From assembly GCA_964561215.1 (NCBI GenBank), contig CAZLOS010000005.1, positions 53,073-117,072 on the forward strand: a stretch of 64,000 nucleotides of DNA. The letters run 5' to 3'. The DNA comes from JAJFUV01 sp964561215 (GTDB taxonomy: Bacteria; Acidobacteriota; Terriglobia; Bryobacterales; Bryobacteraceae). A program made the position numbers and the translations under genes. Positions 33,647-42,669 of the stretch are shown here, piece after piece. The notes under the pieces are model-generated. The model was not told where the DNA came from. It did not search any database and worked only from the letters and a program-made list of their open reading frames with translations. The first letter of the stretch is position 1, and each line of letters starts with the position of its first letter.

Positions 33647-34927
33647 CTACCGCAACGCCGCCAGCAGGTCTCCGCTTTGCTTGAGGAGGTTCAGGCGGGC
33701 TCGCTCGACTCCGTAGTGGGCATCCAGGAACGCGATCCACTTCTCGTTCTCCACGAAGCGGGCTTCTTCCATCTGCCTCAGCGAGGCGCGGCCTTCTTGC
33801 ATCTGCGCCATCAGGACCGCTACCTGGTCGCGCGCCACGTCGTGATCCATTCGGGCTACTTCGAGCGCGGTCTCGGCTTTCTTCACCTCTTGCCAGCCGC
33901 GGGTGGCGTCGAGAGACAGGCGGTTCCGCAGCGCTCCCATCTCCAGCCTTAGCCGCGCCATCTCGGCCGACGCCTGACCGACGCGCGCGTCGGTGCCCGG
34001 TCCTGAGAACAAGGGGATCTGGATCGACACGCCGAGTTGCCCGTTATGGCGCTGGAACTTGCGAAAGTAATCTTCGTAGTGGTTGTATTTCGCAAAAAGG
34101 CCGTATTGCGCAACCAGGTCCAACTTCGGCAGCCGTTCGGCCTGGTAGGAGCGCAGTTCGAGCGTGCGCGAGGCCAGCGCCGACTCCAGGCGCCGGATTT
34201 CCACGCTGTTCTTCAGAGCAGCAACAACGGCTTCCTGTTCCGAAGCCGCCGTCACAGGCGGTTTGCGCTCCTCGGCGGCGGGCTGGACGCGGTCGCCGGC
34301 CGAAAAGCCCAGCACAACGGCGAGCGAGGTTTCGGCGAACAGCGCGTCGCTCTCGAAAAACTGCAGGCGCTCCCGGCCGCGCGCCAAGTTGAGCGCGGCG
34401 CGTTTAGCTTCGATGGGCAGTTCCCGGCTCTCGGCCACGCGGGCGCGCGTGGCTTCGGCGACCCGTTCCAGGCTGTCCACCTGCCGGCGGACGGCTTCGG
34501 CGGACCGGCGCAAGCGCTCGGCGTCCAGGAACAGAAGCGCCGCACGCAACCCTACTTCCTGCTTGCGTGCCGAGGTACCCAGAGCCGCGCCGCGCACGTT
34601 CTCGCGGGCCTGCGCAATCAGGTAGCTCTTAGAGCGGTCGAAGACCGAACCGATGGCCTGCGCCTGGACGATGCTGGGCGAAGCGCCCTCAATGCTCATG
34701 GGCATGCCGTTGCTGTAAGCCAAGCCGCTGCCGGCGATCACTTTAGGAACGAAGGCATCGCGCGCCTCGCGCACGGATTCGGCGGCCTTGCGCTCGTCCA
34801 TTCGCGCCATGGCGACATCGGGATTCTGCTTCAGGGCCAGTTCCACAGCCTCGGCCAGGGTCATCGTGCGCACTTCGGCCGTCAGGCCGAGCGCGGAAAG
34901 CAGAAGAATGCTTACCAACTTGTACAT
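33647..34927 (-). CDS. TolC-family outer membrane efflux protein
   Basis: The 426-residue protein forms the outer-membrane channel of an export system. A signal peptide (YKLVSILLLSALGLTAEVRT) is followed by MTLAEAVELALKQNPDVAMA, the usual TolC repeat start, and long coiled-coil helices such as RLRRSAEAVRRQVDSLERVA. The second repeat starts at about residue 215 and ends with FLDAHYGVERARLNLLKQSG DLL-type sequence. It follows the MacB permease by 14 nt and the TPR gene further upstream. No periplasmic adaptor is visible in the window, so the system looks incomplete here. Confidence 0.9.
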   Translation of the reverse strand: MYKLVSILLLSALGLTAEVRTMTLAEAVELALKQNPDVAMARMDERKAAESVREARDAFVPKVIAGSGLAYSNGMPMSIEGASPSIVQAQAIGSVFDRSKSYLIAQARENVRGAALGTSARKQEVGLRAALLFLDAERLRRSAEAVRRQVDSLERVAEATRARVAESRELPIEAKRAALNLARGRERLQFFESDALFAETSLAVVLGFSAGDRVQPAAEERKPPVTAASEQEAVVAALKNSVEIRRLESALASRTLELRSYQAERLPKLDLVAQYGLFAKYNHYEDYFRKFQRHNGQLGVSIQIPLFSGPGTDARVGQASAEMARLRLEMGALRNRLSLDATRGWQEVKKAETALEVARMDHDVARDQVAVLMAQMQEGRASLRQMEEARFVENEKWIAFLDAHYGVERARLNLLKQSGDLLAALR

Positions 34928-34941
34928 AGCTGTAGTCCAGT

Positions 34942-36147
34942 TTATTCGTATCGGAGCGCTTCGGTGGGATTGAGGCGCGCGGCGCGGTTGGCCGGCAGCA
35001 ATCCGAACACGATTCCAACCAGCAACGACACGCCGAAGGCCACCACGATGGAGGTGATCGAAATCGGGACCTTGACGCCCTCGGCGAAGAACTGGACCGA
35101 CAGCGGCAGCGAGATGCCGGCGAGAATCCCCACCAGCCCTCCGCCCAGGCTGATGAGCACGGCTTCGGAAAGGAATTGGAGCAGCACGTCGCGGCGCGCC
35201 GCGCCCACGGCCATGCGCACGCCGATCTCGCGCGTGCGCTCGGTGACGGTCACCAGCATGATGTTCATGATGCCGATGCCGCTGATGACGAGCGCGATGG
35301 CGGAGACCAGAATCAGCACGATGGTCAGGACAAGCGCGATGCTCTTGGCTGCGTCGAGAATCGCAGTGAGCGTGTCCACCTTGTAGCGCGCGCCGGCGCG
35401 GTGGCGGCTTTCGAGCACCTGCTTCACCATGGCGGCCAGCGGTTCGACGTCCTCGGGCCGGCGCACCTGCACGTACATTGGGTCGATGCGCTCCACCGGC
35501 GTGAAGTAGCGGATCACGGTGATGGGGATGAGGACGGTCTCTTCCGAGAGTTCCGAGAGGCCGAAGGTCTGGGTCTTTTCCTTGAACGTGCCGATGACCT
35601 GGAACTGCAGGCCGTGCACCTTCATGACCTGCCCGACGGAGGCGCTCTGGCTGCCGTAGAGGCGGCGCGCCAGCCGTTCGGTGAGCAGGCAAACCTTCTG
35701 GCGGAGAGCCACGTCGCTTGTGTCCATGAACCGCCCGGCCACCATCACCAGGTTGCGCACGCGCAGGTACTGATCGTCGGAGCCGATTACTTTGACGTCT
35801 TCCTCGCGCCCGGAGATGACCATGCGGTCGTAGTTGGTCATGACGCCGGTGGCGGCGACGATGCGGTCGCCCAACTGCTCGCGCACGGCCTCGACGTCGC
35901 CCATCTTGACGAAGTCGGCATCGACAGCCGTGCTGGTCAGGTCGCCCGCCTCGTAATAAGCGAAGATCATGTTGGAGCCGATGCCGCGGATCTGTTCCAG
36001 GATGTAGTCCCGGCTGGTCAGGGAAATGGTCACCACCAGGATCACCGACGCGTTGCCGATCACCAGGCCCAGGGCTGTGAGGAAAGTCCGGACTTTGTTG
36101 GCGCGCAGGGCAAGGTAGCTGAATCGGACGGCTTCACCGAGAAACAT
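34942..36147 (-). CDS. MacB-type ABC transporter permease (FtsX family)
   Basis: A 401-residue permease with four membrane helices in the MacB/FtsX layout. TM1 is at about residues 18-42 after VRFSYLALRANKVRTFLTAL. A large periplasmic MacB_PCD domain covers about residues 60-265. TM2 (LVLTIVLILVSAIALVISGI), a loop with GIMNIMLVTVTERTREIGVR, and TM3-TM4 at the end (LGGGLVGILAGISLPL and SLLVGIVFGLLPANRAARLN) follow. Such permeases drive a mechanical export step with a separate ATPase. No ATP-binding protein is encoded beside it, so the partner must be elsewhere. It lies between a TPR gene (8-nt gap) and TolC. Confidence 0.9.
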   Translation of the reverse strand: MFLGEAVRFSYLALRANKVRTFLTALGLVIGNASVILVVTISLTSRDYILEQIRGIGSNMIFAYYEAGDLTSTAVDADFVKMGDVEAVREQLGDRIVAATGVMTNYDRMVISGREEDVKVIGSDDQYLRVRNLVMVAGRFMDTSDVALRQKVCLLTERLARRLYGSQSASVGQVMKVHGLQFQVIGTFKEKTQTFGLSELSEETVLIPITVIRYFTPVERIDPMYVQVRRPEDVEPLAAMVKQVLESRHRAGARYKVDTLTAILDAAKSIALVLTIVLILVSAIALVISGIGIMNIMLVTVTERTREIGVRMAVGAARRDVLLQFLSEAVLISLGGGLVGILAGISLPLSVQFFAEGVKVPISITSIVVAFGVSLLVGIVFGLLPANRAARLNPTEALRYE

Positions 36148-36155
36148 GGTCTCGT

Positions 36156-37025
36156 TTAGCCGCCTGAGGATTCCTTCAAGAGGCGCTCGGCTTCCTGGCG
36201 GGGAGGATCATCCGGGGTAAGCGGCGCGCTGAGGTACAGTTGCAGGAGTTCCCTAGCCATGTTGAGGTTCCTGTTGGATTCAATGTAGGTCGCCGCCTGT
36301 TCGAACAGCAACTTGGGATTCCGCGGTTCGATGGAATGCGCCTTCTGGAACGCCGCATCGCTTTCCTGGTAGCGTCCCTGCTTGGCCAGGAATTTCGCGA
36401 GGTCGATCACACGGCCCACCTGCCGGGGAGCCAGATCAACGGCGCGGCGCAATTGAGCCTCGGCGGTATTGAACTCCTTGCGCTTCTCGGCCAGGCGTGC
36501 CTGCGTGAAGTGGTATTCGATCGGATCCATGGCGCGTATCTTTTCGGCCAGGGCGGAAGCCTTGTCGAGGCCTCCCCCGAGGAAGCCCGGCGCCTCGAGG
36601 TAATACTCGAACAAGTCGTTTAGAGCATCGAGGTTACGCGGGTTCAGGGCGACCGAGCGCTCGAAACTGGCACAAGTCTTCTTGGCAAAGCCCGGAGCGG
36701 TAATGAACGACGACGTCTCCGCACGCCGTCCGTAGGCCCGTCCTAACCACATGTAATGATGTGAGTTGTTAGATTCCATGGCCGCCGCGCGTTCCAGCGA
36801 CTCGGTGGCTTTTTTGTAGTCGGCGAGCCCGTAATAGCAGCGGCCAAGCAGGCTGTAGGTTGCTGCGTCTTTTTGGCCTACTTTGTTCAGCAGGTTGATG
36901 GCTGCCTGGTAGTCGGTCCTTTGGTAAAGGCTCTCGGCTTGCTCGCGCACACTAGCTGCGTTCGCCGAAACCAACAGCGCCAGCGCGAAACCCAGCGTTG
37001 TCCGCTTTACCCAAAGTCCCGTCAC
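36156..37025 (-). CDS. TPR-repeat protein, exported
   Basis: A protein of about 289 residues with a signal peptide (WVKRTTLGFALALLVSANAA) and tetratricopeptide repeats through its length (SVREQAESLYQRTDYQAAIN, ATYSLLGRCYYGLADYKKAT, QLRRAVDLAPRQVGRVIDLA). GTG 37025 is preferred over an upstream GTG at 37052 because the upstream one lies before a TATACT -10 (37043-37038) that would start transcription within the longer frame. It is 8 nt from the MacB permease and probably acts with that exporter as a periplasmic scaffold. Confidence 0.8.
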   Translation of the reverse strand: MTGLWVKRTTLGFALALLVSANAASVREQAESLYQRTDYQAAINLLNKVGQKDAATYSLLGRCYYGLADYKKATESLERAAAMESNNSHHYMWLGRAYGRRAETSSFITAPGFAKKTCASFERSVALNPRNLDALNDLFEYYLEAPGFLGGGLDKASALAEKIRAMDPIEYHFTQARLAEKRKEFNTAEAQLRRAVDLAPRQVGRVIDLAKFLAKQGRYQESDAAFQKAHSIEPRNPKLLFEQAATYIESNRNLNMARELLQLYLSAPLTPDDPPRQEAERLLKESSGG

Positions 37026-37037
37026 GTGCTTATCACC

Positions 37038-37043
37038 AGTATA
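37038..37043 (-). promoter_or_regulatory. Candidate -10 element of the TPR-MacB-TolC unit
   Basis: TATACT on the minus strand, 12 nt before GTG 37025. It lies in the short spacer after hisA, so the efflux unit has its own start but could also receive read-through from the his operon. Confidence 0.4.
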
Positions 37044-37098
37044 ACGAAACACTCCATTAGAGTAGATGCAAAATCGAGACTTCTGGGTTCCAGCCCTT

Positions 37099-37797
37099 CT
37101 ATCGGCGGAACGACTTGTTCAGTTCAGAGAGTTCGCATAAGTCAAGCGTTCCCTTATAGATAGCCATACCCAGGGCCGCGTGGACGCGAATCTTCGCCAG
37201 TTCGCGGATCTCGTCGATGGTACTGATTCCGCCCGCGGCGGTGATCTCGAGGTCCGTAAACGAGCGGAGGCGGCGGAACCAGTCGAGGTCGGTCCCCTGC
37301 AACATGCCCTCTTTGTCGACATAGGTGCAGAGGAAGCCGGAGCAGTAAGGCTCCAGTTGTTTCAGAACCTGCTCGGCGGTAAAGGGCACCGCTTCCCGCC
37401 AGCCCTTCACCACAATGCGGCCATCCTTCGAATCGAGCGCGACCAGCAGGCGTTCGCGGTCGAGCTCGGACAGGAACTCCGCGTTGATGCCGCCGGTCTG
37501 AAAGGCAGCGGTACCCACGATGACTCTATAGGCTCCCTGCCCGATCAGCTTGCGGGCGCGCTCCGGCGTGCGGACGCCGCCCCCGATCCGGCAGCGGGCG
37601 CGGGCGGCCAGAAACTCCACCAGCGCGTCGTTGGAGCCGCGGCCGATCGCGGCGTCCAGATCGATGACCTGTATTTCGGGGAAAGCCTTGAAACGTTCCA
37701 GCATCTCGGCGGGAGTGCCGCCTTCGAGCGCTTTATCGCGCCCCTGCACGAGTTGAACGACCTTGCCGTCCATCAGATCGATGCAGGGGATGATCAC
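37099..37797 (-). CDS. hisA: ProFAR isomerase HisA
   Basis: HisA converts ProFAR to PRFAR in histidine synthesis. The 232-residue beta/alpha barrel has IPCIDLMDGKVVQLVQGRDK at the start (catalytic Asp8 region), the half-barrel phosphate site RCRIGGGVRTPERARKLIGQ, and ITAAGGISTIDEIRELAKIR for the second phosphate site. Length is normal. It overlaps hisF by 4 bp and is the last gene of the operon. Confidence 0.95.
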   Translation of the reverse strand: MIIPCIDLMDGKVVQLVQGRDKALEGGTPAEMLERFKAFPEIQVIDLDAAIGRGSNDALVEFLAARARCRIGGGVRTPERARKLIGQGAYRVIVGTAAFQTGGINAEFLSELDRERLLVALDSKDGRIVVKGWREAVPFTAEQVLKQLEPYCSGFLCTYVDKEGMLQGTDLDWFRRLRSFTDLEITAAGGISTIDEIRELAKIRVHAALGMAIYKGTLDLCELSELNKSFRR

Positions 37798-38558
37798 GCG
37801 AGCCTCCGCACGGGAACGCCGTGGACGTCGAGAAACTGCTTGAGGTCCTCCACAGTGTAAGTGCCGTAATGGAAGATAGAGGCGGCGAGCGCGGCGTCGG
37901 CTTCACCTTTGGTGAGCACCTCGACAAAATCTTCGGGCTTGCCCGCGCCGCCGGAGGCGATGACGGGGATGTTGGTGGCACGCGAAACGGCGCGCGTCAG
38001 CTCGCAATCGAAGCCGGTCTGGACGCCGTCGGTGTCCATGGAGGTGAGCAGGATCTCGCCCGCTCCGAGCGCTTCGCCTTGAGCGGCCCATTCGATGGCG
38101 TCGAGCGGTTCGGGATCGCGGCCTCCCCGCGTGTAGACGACCCACTTGCCCCGCGCCTTACGCCGCGCGTCGATGGCGAGCACGGTAGCTTGGGCGCCGA
38201 ATTCCAGGCTCAGCTCGGTGATTAGCTCGGGACGGCGCACAGCGGCGGTGTTGATGCTGACCTTATCGGCGCCGGCCAGCAGAATGCGGCGCGCATCGGC
38301 CACCGAGCGGATGCCTCCGCCCACAGTGAGCGGGATGAAGACCTGGCGCGCGGTGCGTGCCACCACGTCGACCATGATGTCGCGCGCGTCGCTCGATGCG
38401 GTGATATCGAGAAACACGAGTTCGTCAGCGCCCTGCGCGTTGTAGCGCGCGGCGAGTTCCACCGGGTCGCCCGCGTCGCGCAGGTTGACGAAGTGCACGC
38501 CCTTGACCACGCGGCCAGCGGTAACGTCGAGACAAGGAATGATGCGTTTGGCCAGCAT
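37794..38558 (-). CDS. hisF: Imidazole glycerol phosphate synthase, cyclase subunit HisF
   Basis: HisF closes the imidazole ring using ammonia from HisH. The 254 residues begin AKRIIPCLDVTAGRVVKGVH with the catalytic Asp, and include FLDITASSDARDIMVDVVAR, GGGIRSVADARRILLAGADK, LTSMDTDGVQTGFDCELTRA (second catalytic Asp) and VIASGGAGKPEDFVEVLTKG. The start is 3 nt after hisH. Confidence 0.96.
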   Translation of the reverse strand: MLAKRIIPCLDVTAGRVVKGVHFVNLRDAGDPVELAARYNAQGADELVFLDITASSDARDIMVDVVARTARQVFIPLTVGGGIRSVADARRILLAGADKVSINTAAVRRPELITELSLEFGAQATVLAIDARRKARGKWVVYTRGGRDPEPLDAIEWAAQGEALGAGEILLTSMDTDGVQTGFDCELTRAVSRATNIPVIASGGAGKPEDFVEVLTKGEADAALAASIFHYGTYTVEDLKQFLDVHGVPVRRLA

Positions 38559-38561
38559 ATT

Positions 38562-39155
38562 CTAAAGCTCCGCGAAGTTGCGCATGACTTTCAGCCCCAA
38601 GGGACCGGATTTCTCGGGATGGAACTGGACGCCGTAGATGTTCCCGGCTTCGATCGCCGCCGTATAGGAAACGGCGTAATTGCAGATGGCGGCGGTCTGG
38701 GGGATGACCGGCGCGTAGAAGCTGTGCGCGAAGTAGAGGTAGGGCTGCGGACCCAATCCGGCCAGCAGGCGCGAGCCGGGCCGCGCGCTGATCACGTTCC
38801 AACCCATCTGGGGGACGCGCACTTTGGGAGGAAACCGGCGCACGACGCCCGAAAAGATGCCGAGTCCTTTCCGCTCCGGCGCTTCCTCTCCCGATTCGAA
38901 CAGCGCCTGCAGTCCGAGACAAATACCCAGGAACGGCACGCCGGAGCGGATGCGTTCCACCAGCGTCTCACGCACCTTGAGGCGGTCCAGCGCGGCGAGC
39001 ATCTGGCCGAAGTGGCCCACGCCCGGCAGGATGATCTTGGAGGCGCCGCGCAGTCCCTCGGCGTCGTTCACGATGGTGTACGTTGAGCGCACGGCGTCAA
39101 GCGTGTTGGCGACCGAGCGCAGATTGCCGGCGCCGTAATCGAAGATGACGATCAT
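38562..39155 (-). CDS. hisH: Imidazole glycerol phosphate synthase, glutaminase subunit HisH
   Basis: A 197-residue class-I glutamine amidotransferase that feeds ammonia to HisF. It starts IVIFDYGAGNLRSVANTLDA. The nucleophile Cys is in VPFLGICLGLQALFESGEEA, and the catalytic His/Glu pair is in GVQFHPEKSGPLGLKVM. Its ATG overlaps the stop of hisB (4 bp). Confidence 0.96.
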   Translation of the reverse strand: MIVIFDYGAGNLRSVANTLDAVRSTYTIVNDAEGLRGASKIILPGVGHFGQMLAALDRLKVRETLVERIRSGVPFLGICLGLQALFESGEEAPERKGLGIFSGVVRRFPPKVRVPQMGWNVISARPGSRLLAGLGPQPYLYFAHSFYAPVIPQTAAICNYAVSYTAAIEAGNIYGVQFHPEKSGPLGLKVMRNFAEL

Positions 39156-39742
39156 AACAACCCCTTGGTGGACGGCAACTGGTCGCGCAGTCGCTTGTCG
39201 TGGGAGGTGGCGAACCGCATGGCGCGCGCGAAGCATTTAAAGACCGCTTCGATCTTGTGGTGGCTGGAGCGCCCGTACAGTACCTTGACGTGAAGGTTCG
39301 CACCGGCGTGATTGACGAAGCCGCCGAAGAAATCCTCTAGCAGTTCGACGGTAAGGTCGCCCACCAGGCGCGTCTTCACCAGGTCCTTGTAGACCAGCGC
39401 GGGGCGCCCGCCCAAATCGACGGCCACGACGGCGAGCGTCTCGTCCATGGGGAGCACGAAGTAGCCGGCGCGGTTGATGCCGCGGCGGTCGCCGAGAGCT
39501 TTCGAGAACAACTGGCCGAGGACGATGCCGATGTCTTCCACGGTGTGGTGCTGATCGACGTCGAGATCTCCGGTGGCTCGGAGGGTGAGGTCGAAGCTGC
39601 CGTGCCTGGCGAACAGCTCGAGCATGTGGTCGAGAAAACGTATGCCCGTGGAGATGTCGTGGCGGCCTCGCCCGTCAATGGTGAGCTTGGCGCGAATCTG
39701 CGTTTCCTTGGTGATGCGTTCAATGGCGGCGGTGCGTTTCAT
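39152..39742 (-). CDS. hisB: Imidazoleglycerol-phosphate dehydratase HisB (single domain)
   Basis: The 196-residue dehydratase has both Mn-binding His-rich motifs, DVDQHHTVEDIGIVLGQLF and KVLYGRSSHHKIEAVFKCFA, plus FLDHMLELFARHGSFDL. There is no N-terminal histidinol-phosphatase domain as in enteric HisB, so that step must come from another gene, most likely the overlapping HAD gene upstream. Confidence 0.96.
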   Translation of the reverse strand: MKRTAAIERITKETQIRAKLTIDGRGRHDISTGIRFLDHMLELFARHGSFDLTLRATGDLDVDQHHTVEDIGIVLGQLFSKALGDRRGINRAGYFVLPMDETLAVVAVDLGGRPALVYKDLVKTRLVGDLTVELLEDFFGGFVNHAGANLHVKVLYGRSSHHKIEAVFKCFARAMRFATSHDKRLRDQLPSTKGLL

Positions 39743-40398
39743 CCGAGTACCGTTTCCACTTGGTTGATGGACTGCAAAACCGCAATGGCGCCTTCGCGCT
39801 TCAGCAAAGACGCAAGTCCGGGATTCCCACCGGCAATCCCGATGAAGCGAACTGCGGCGGCGCTTGCCGCTCGCGCGTCATCCACGGTGTCGCCGATGTA
39901 GAACAACTCGCGCCCGGCCAGCAGATCCTTGATACGCAGAATGCCGTCCGGCGCGGGCTTGGATTGTTCGATGTCGTCGGTGGTGATGATCGGATCGAAC
40001 GCGACGCCGTTGGCGTAGCGTGAGAGTGTCACGGCGGCTTCCTCGCGGGTTCGTCCCGTGAAGATCGACAGCGCGAAGCGGGCCCCGAGGCGTTCCAACA
40101 AACCCGGCTCCGGGATCCAGCGCTCGCGATTGACCAAGCCCTCCGGCCCAAAGAATATGGACTGGAAGTATTCGACGACGCGGTCGTAGTCGAGTCCCAC
40201 TCCGAAATCCAGGCAGATCTTCTGGGACAGCGCCCAGTCGTTGTTCCAACCGCCTTGATTCTTGTAGTCCTGAATCTGCTCCGGCGTCACATGGAGGCCG
40301 GTAAAGTGCTTCACGGTTCGGGCGATGGCCTCGCGGTAGGACCCGGTCACATCCACCAGCACGCCGTCCATATCGAAAACAAGACCTTGCGAAGCCAT
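39739..40398 (-). CDS. HAD-family phosphatase in the his operon, candidate histidinol-phosphatase
   Basis: The 219-residue protein has all HAD motifs: LVFDMDGVLVDVTGSYREAI (nucleophile and acid Asp), SIFTGRTREEAAVTLSRY (motif II Thr), Lys in DIEQSKPAPDGILRIKDLL, and YIGDTVDDARAASAAAVRF. It resembles the HAD subfamily IA group repeatedly found beside hisB. Its start overlaps hisC by 1 bp and its stop overlaps hisB by 4 bp, so it is translationally coupled in the operon. No other histidinol-phosphate phosphatase is seen in the operon, making it the obvious candidate; a general phosphatase remains possible. Confidence 0.88.
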   Translation of the reverse strand: MASQGLVFDMDGVLVDVTGSYREAIARTVKHFTGLHVTPEQIQDYKNQGGWNNDWALSQKICLDFGVGLDYDRVVEYFQSIFFGPEGLVNRERWIPEPGLLERLGARFALSIFTGRTREEAAVTLSRYANGVAFDPIITTDDIEQSKPAPDGILRIKDLLAGRELFYIGDTVDDARAASAAAVRFIGIAGGNPGLASLLKREGAIAVLQSINQVETVLG

Positions 40399-41450
40399 TA
40401 CCAGATCTCCTTCAGTGCGCCAAGAAAGCGCTGCGCCTGTTCGCGCGTGCCCACGGTAACACGGACGCAACCTGGCAGTTCGTAGCTACGGTCGCGAATG
40501 AGTATGCCTTTTTCGCGCAGTTTATCGCGAATCTCGATGGCGCGGTTCCCGGCACGGAACAGTACGAAATTGGCCTGGCTGGGGAAGTAGCCGATTCCCA
40601 TCGCCCCGAAGCCATCGCAGATCATCTGACGAGCGGTCAGGGCCTCATCCACATAACGGCGGACGTAATCAGGGTCGCGGATGGCGGCGCGCGCGGCCAC
40701 GGCTGCCAGCATGTTCACGCTGTACGGCGACTGCGCCTTGTGCATGTAAGCCACATTGCGCGCCTGGGAGAAAACGCAGCCCATGCGCATGGCGGCCATA
40801 CCGTAAACTTTCGAGAACGTCCGGCTGACAAACAGGTTCGGGTAACGAGCCACCAAGGGCAGCGCCGTAATGCCGCAAAATTCGAAATACGCTTCGTCGA
40901 TCAGCACGGCGGCGGTCGAAGCCCGGGTGAGAATACGTTCGATGGCATCGAGCGAGACGGCAGTGCCGGTGGGATTGTTCGGGTTGGCGATCAGGATTGC
41001 GCGCGTGCCCGGCGTGATAGCCGCCAGTAACTCATCGACAGGAAACGACAGGTCACCGGAGTGAAAATCGGTCTCTCGAATCGCGCCGCCGGCCAATTCC
41101 GCGTAGAAGCGGTACATGGCGTAGGAAGGACGCAACAGCAGGACTTCGGCGTCATCGTCCACGTAAGTGTTGATGAGGACCTGGATGGCTTCGTCGGTGC
41201 CGTTGGAAAGAAGCAGTTGATCCTCGGCCACGCCGAAAAACGCGGCGATTTCCTTGCGGGCCTCGACATACTCGGGATAGATAGTGAGGCGGTCGACGTT
41301 GAGCCACTTGGCGAGGCACTCGATGACGCGCGGCGAACAACCCACGGTGTTCTCGTTGAAGTCCAGGCGCAGTTTGCCGGCGCGCCCGCCGGTGGGCGGC
41401 GAGTAAGGCGCCATCTTGAGGACGGCGGTGCGGGGTGTAAGTTCAGCCAC
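40398..41450 (-). CDS. hisC: Histidinol-phosphate aminotransferase HisC
   Basis: A 350-residue PLP enzyme of fold type I. LRLDFNENTVGCSPRVIECL is the substrate-binding N-terminus, LIANPNNPTGTAVSLDAIER the ring-stacking region, and SRTFSKVYGMAAMRMGCVFS contains the PLP-binding Lys. The C-terminal PGCVRVTVGTREQAQRFLGA gives the substrate-binding Arg. It overlaps hisD by 8 bp. Confidence 0.95.
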   Translation of the reverse strand: MAELTPRTAVLKMAPYSPPTGGRAGKLRLDFNENTVGCSPRVIECLAKWLNVDRLTIYPEYVEARKEIAAFFGVAEDQLLLSNGTDEAIQVLINTYVDDDAEVLLLRPSYAMYRFYAELAGGAIRETDFHSGDLSFPVDELLAAITPGTRAILIANPNNPTGTAVSLDAIERILTRASTAAVLIDEAYFEFCGITALPLVARYPNLFVSRTFSKVYGMAAMRMGCVFSQARNVAYMHKAQSPYSVNMLAAVAARAAIRDPDYVRRYVDEALTARQMICDGFGAMGIGYFPSQANFVLFRAGNRAIEIRDKLREKGILIRDRSYELPGCVRVTVGTREQAQRFLGALKEIW

Positions 41451-42666
41451 GGCGCACCTCCACCGAACGGGCGTGCGCTTCCAGCCCTTCCGCCCGGGCC
41501 AGCGTGGTGATGGCCGGCTCTAGCGATGCCAGTGAAGACGGTGTAAGTTCCTGCACAGAAATGACCTTTACAAAGTCGGCTGCCGAAAGCCCGCCGCGCA
41601 GGCGGGCGGCGCCGGAGGTGGGCAGCACGTGATTGGGACCCGTTGCATAGTCGCCGGCGGCTTCCGGACTGTACGCGCCGATGAAGATGCCGCCCGCGTG
41701 GCGGATCTCGCCGAGCAGCGTCTCATCCGGCAGGTTGAGATGCTCGGGCGCAATGAGGTTGACCAGCTCCGCGGCGCGCGCAAGCTCGTCCACCAGCACG
41801 ATGGCGCCGTGGTTGTCGATCGACGGCCTCGCTACCGCGGCAGTGGGGAGCGTTGCGAGCTGGAGCTCGATTTCATTAGCCACCGCCCGAGCCAGTGTAC
41901 GCGACGTGGTGATGAGAATGGCCGAAGCCTCGACATCGTGTTCGGCCTGCGCCAGCATGTCGGCGGCAAGGATGCGCGGGTCGCCCTCGGTTGAAACGAT
42001 GACCACTTCGGTGGGCCCGGCGACGAAGTCGATGCCGACTTCTCCGGCCAGCAGTTTCTTGGCGGCGGCTACGTAAATGTTGCCGGGGCCGACGATGCGG
42101 TCGACGCGCGGCACGGTCTCGGTACCGAAGGCGAAGGCCGCAATAGCCTGCGCGCCGCCCATGCGAAACATCGAGGTCACCTTGAGGTAGCCGGCGATGG
42201 CGAGGATCTCGGAGCTCGGGTGCGGAGAGGCCACATACGTACGGGGGACGCCGGCTACTTGCGCTGGGATAATGGTCATCAGCAGCGTGGAGGGAAGCGG
42301 GTAGCGTCCGGCGGGAATATAGGCCGCCATGGAATCCAATGGCCGCGCGATCTGGCCGGTGCGGTACCCGCTGGGGAAGACGGCGCTCCACGGCTTGGGC
42401 ACCTGGCGTTTGGCGTAGCGGCGAATGTTGGCGGCCGCGGTCCGCACGGCGGCGCGGAGTTTCGCCGGCATGGGCGCGCGAGCAGTTTCGACGACGCTTG
42501 TGCCCTCGAAGCCATCGAAGCGGCGGGCATACTCGAGCAGGGCCGCATCGCCGCGCTTGCGCACGTCTTCGAGGATTGGCGCGACGATTCGCTCGGCCTC
42601 GTTGAGCCGCGCGACACGCCTTTCGAGAAGCGGACCGGCTTCGTTATACGAGAGGATGCGAATCAT
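41443..42666 (-). CDS. hisD: Histidinol dehydrogenase HisD
   Basis: The 407-residue Zn/NAD enzyme performs the last two oxidations. Recognisable parts are AYIPAGRYPLPSTLLMTIIP, MFRMGGAQAIAAFAFGTETV, RIVGPGNIYVAAAKKLLAGE, DMLAQAEHDVEASAILITTS (Zn/substrate ligands) and NLIAPEHLNLPDETLLGEIR with the catalytic Glu-His pair. Start 3 nt after hisG. Confidence 0.96.
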   Translation of the reverse strand: MIRILSYNEAGPLLERRVARLNEAERIVAPILEDVRKRGDAALLEYARRFDGFEGTSVVETARAPMPAKLRAAVRTAAANIRRYAKRQVPKPWSAVFPSGYRTGQIARPLDSMAAYIPAGRYPLPSTLLMTIIPAQVAGVPRTYVASPHPSSEILAIAGYLKVTSMFRMGGAQAIAAFAFGTETVPRVDRIVGPGNIYVAAAKKLLAGEVGIDFVAGPTEVVIVSTEGDPRILAADMLAQAEHDVEASAILITTSRTLARAVANEIELQLATLPTAAVARPSIDNHGAIVLVDELARAAELVNLIAPEHLNLPDETLLGEIRHAGGIFIGAYSPEAAGDYATGPNHVLPTSGAARLRGGLSAADFVKVISVQELTPSSLASLEPAITTLARAEGLEAHARSVEVRRG

Positions 42667-42669
42667 AAG

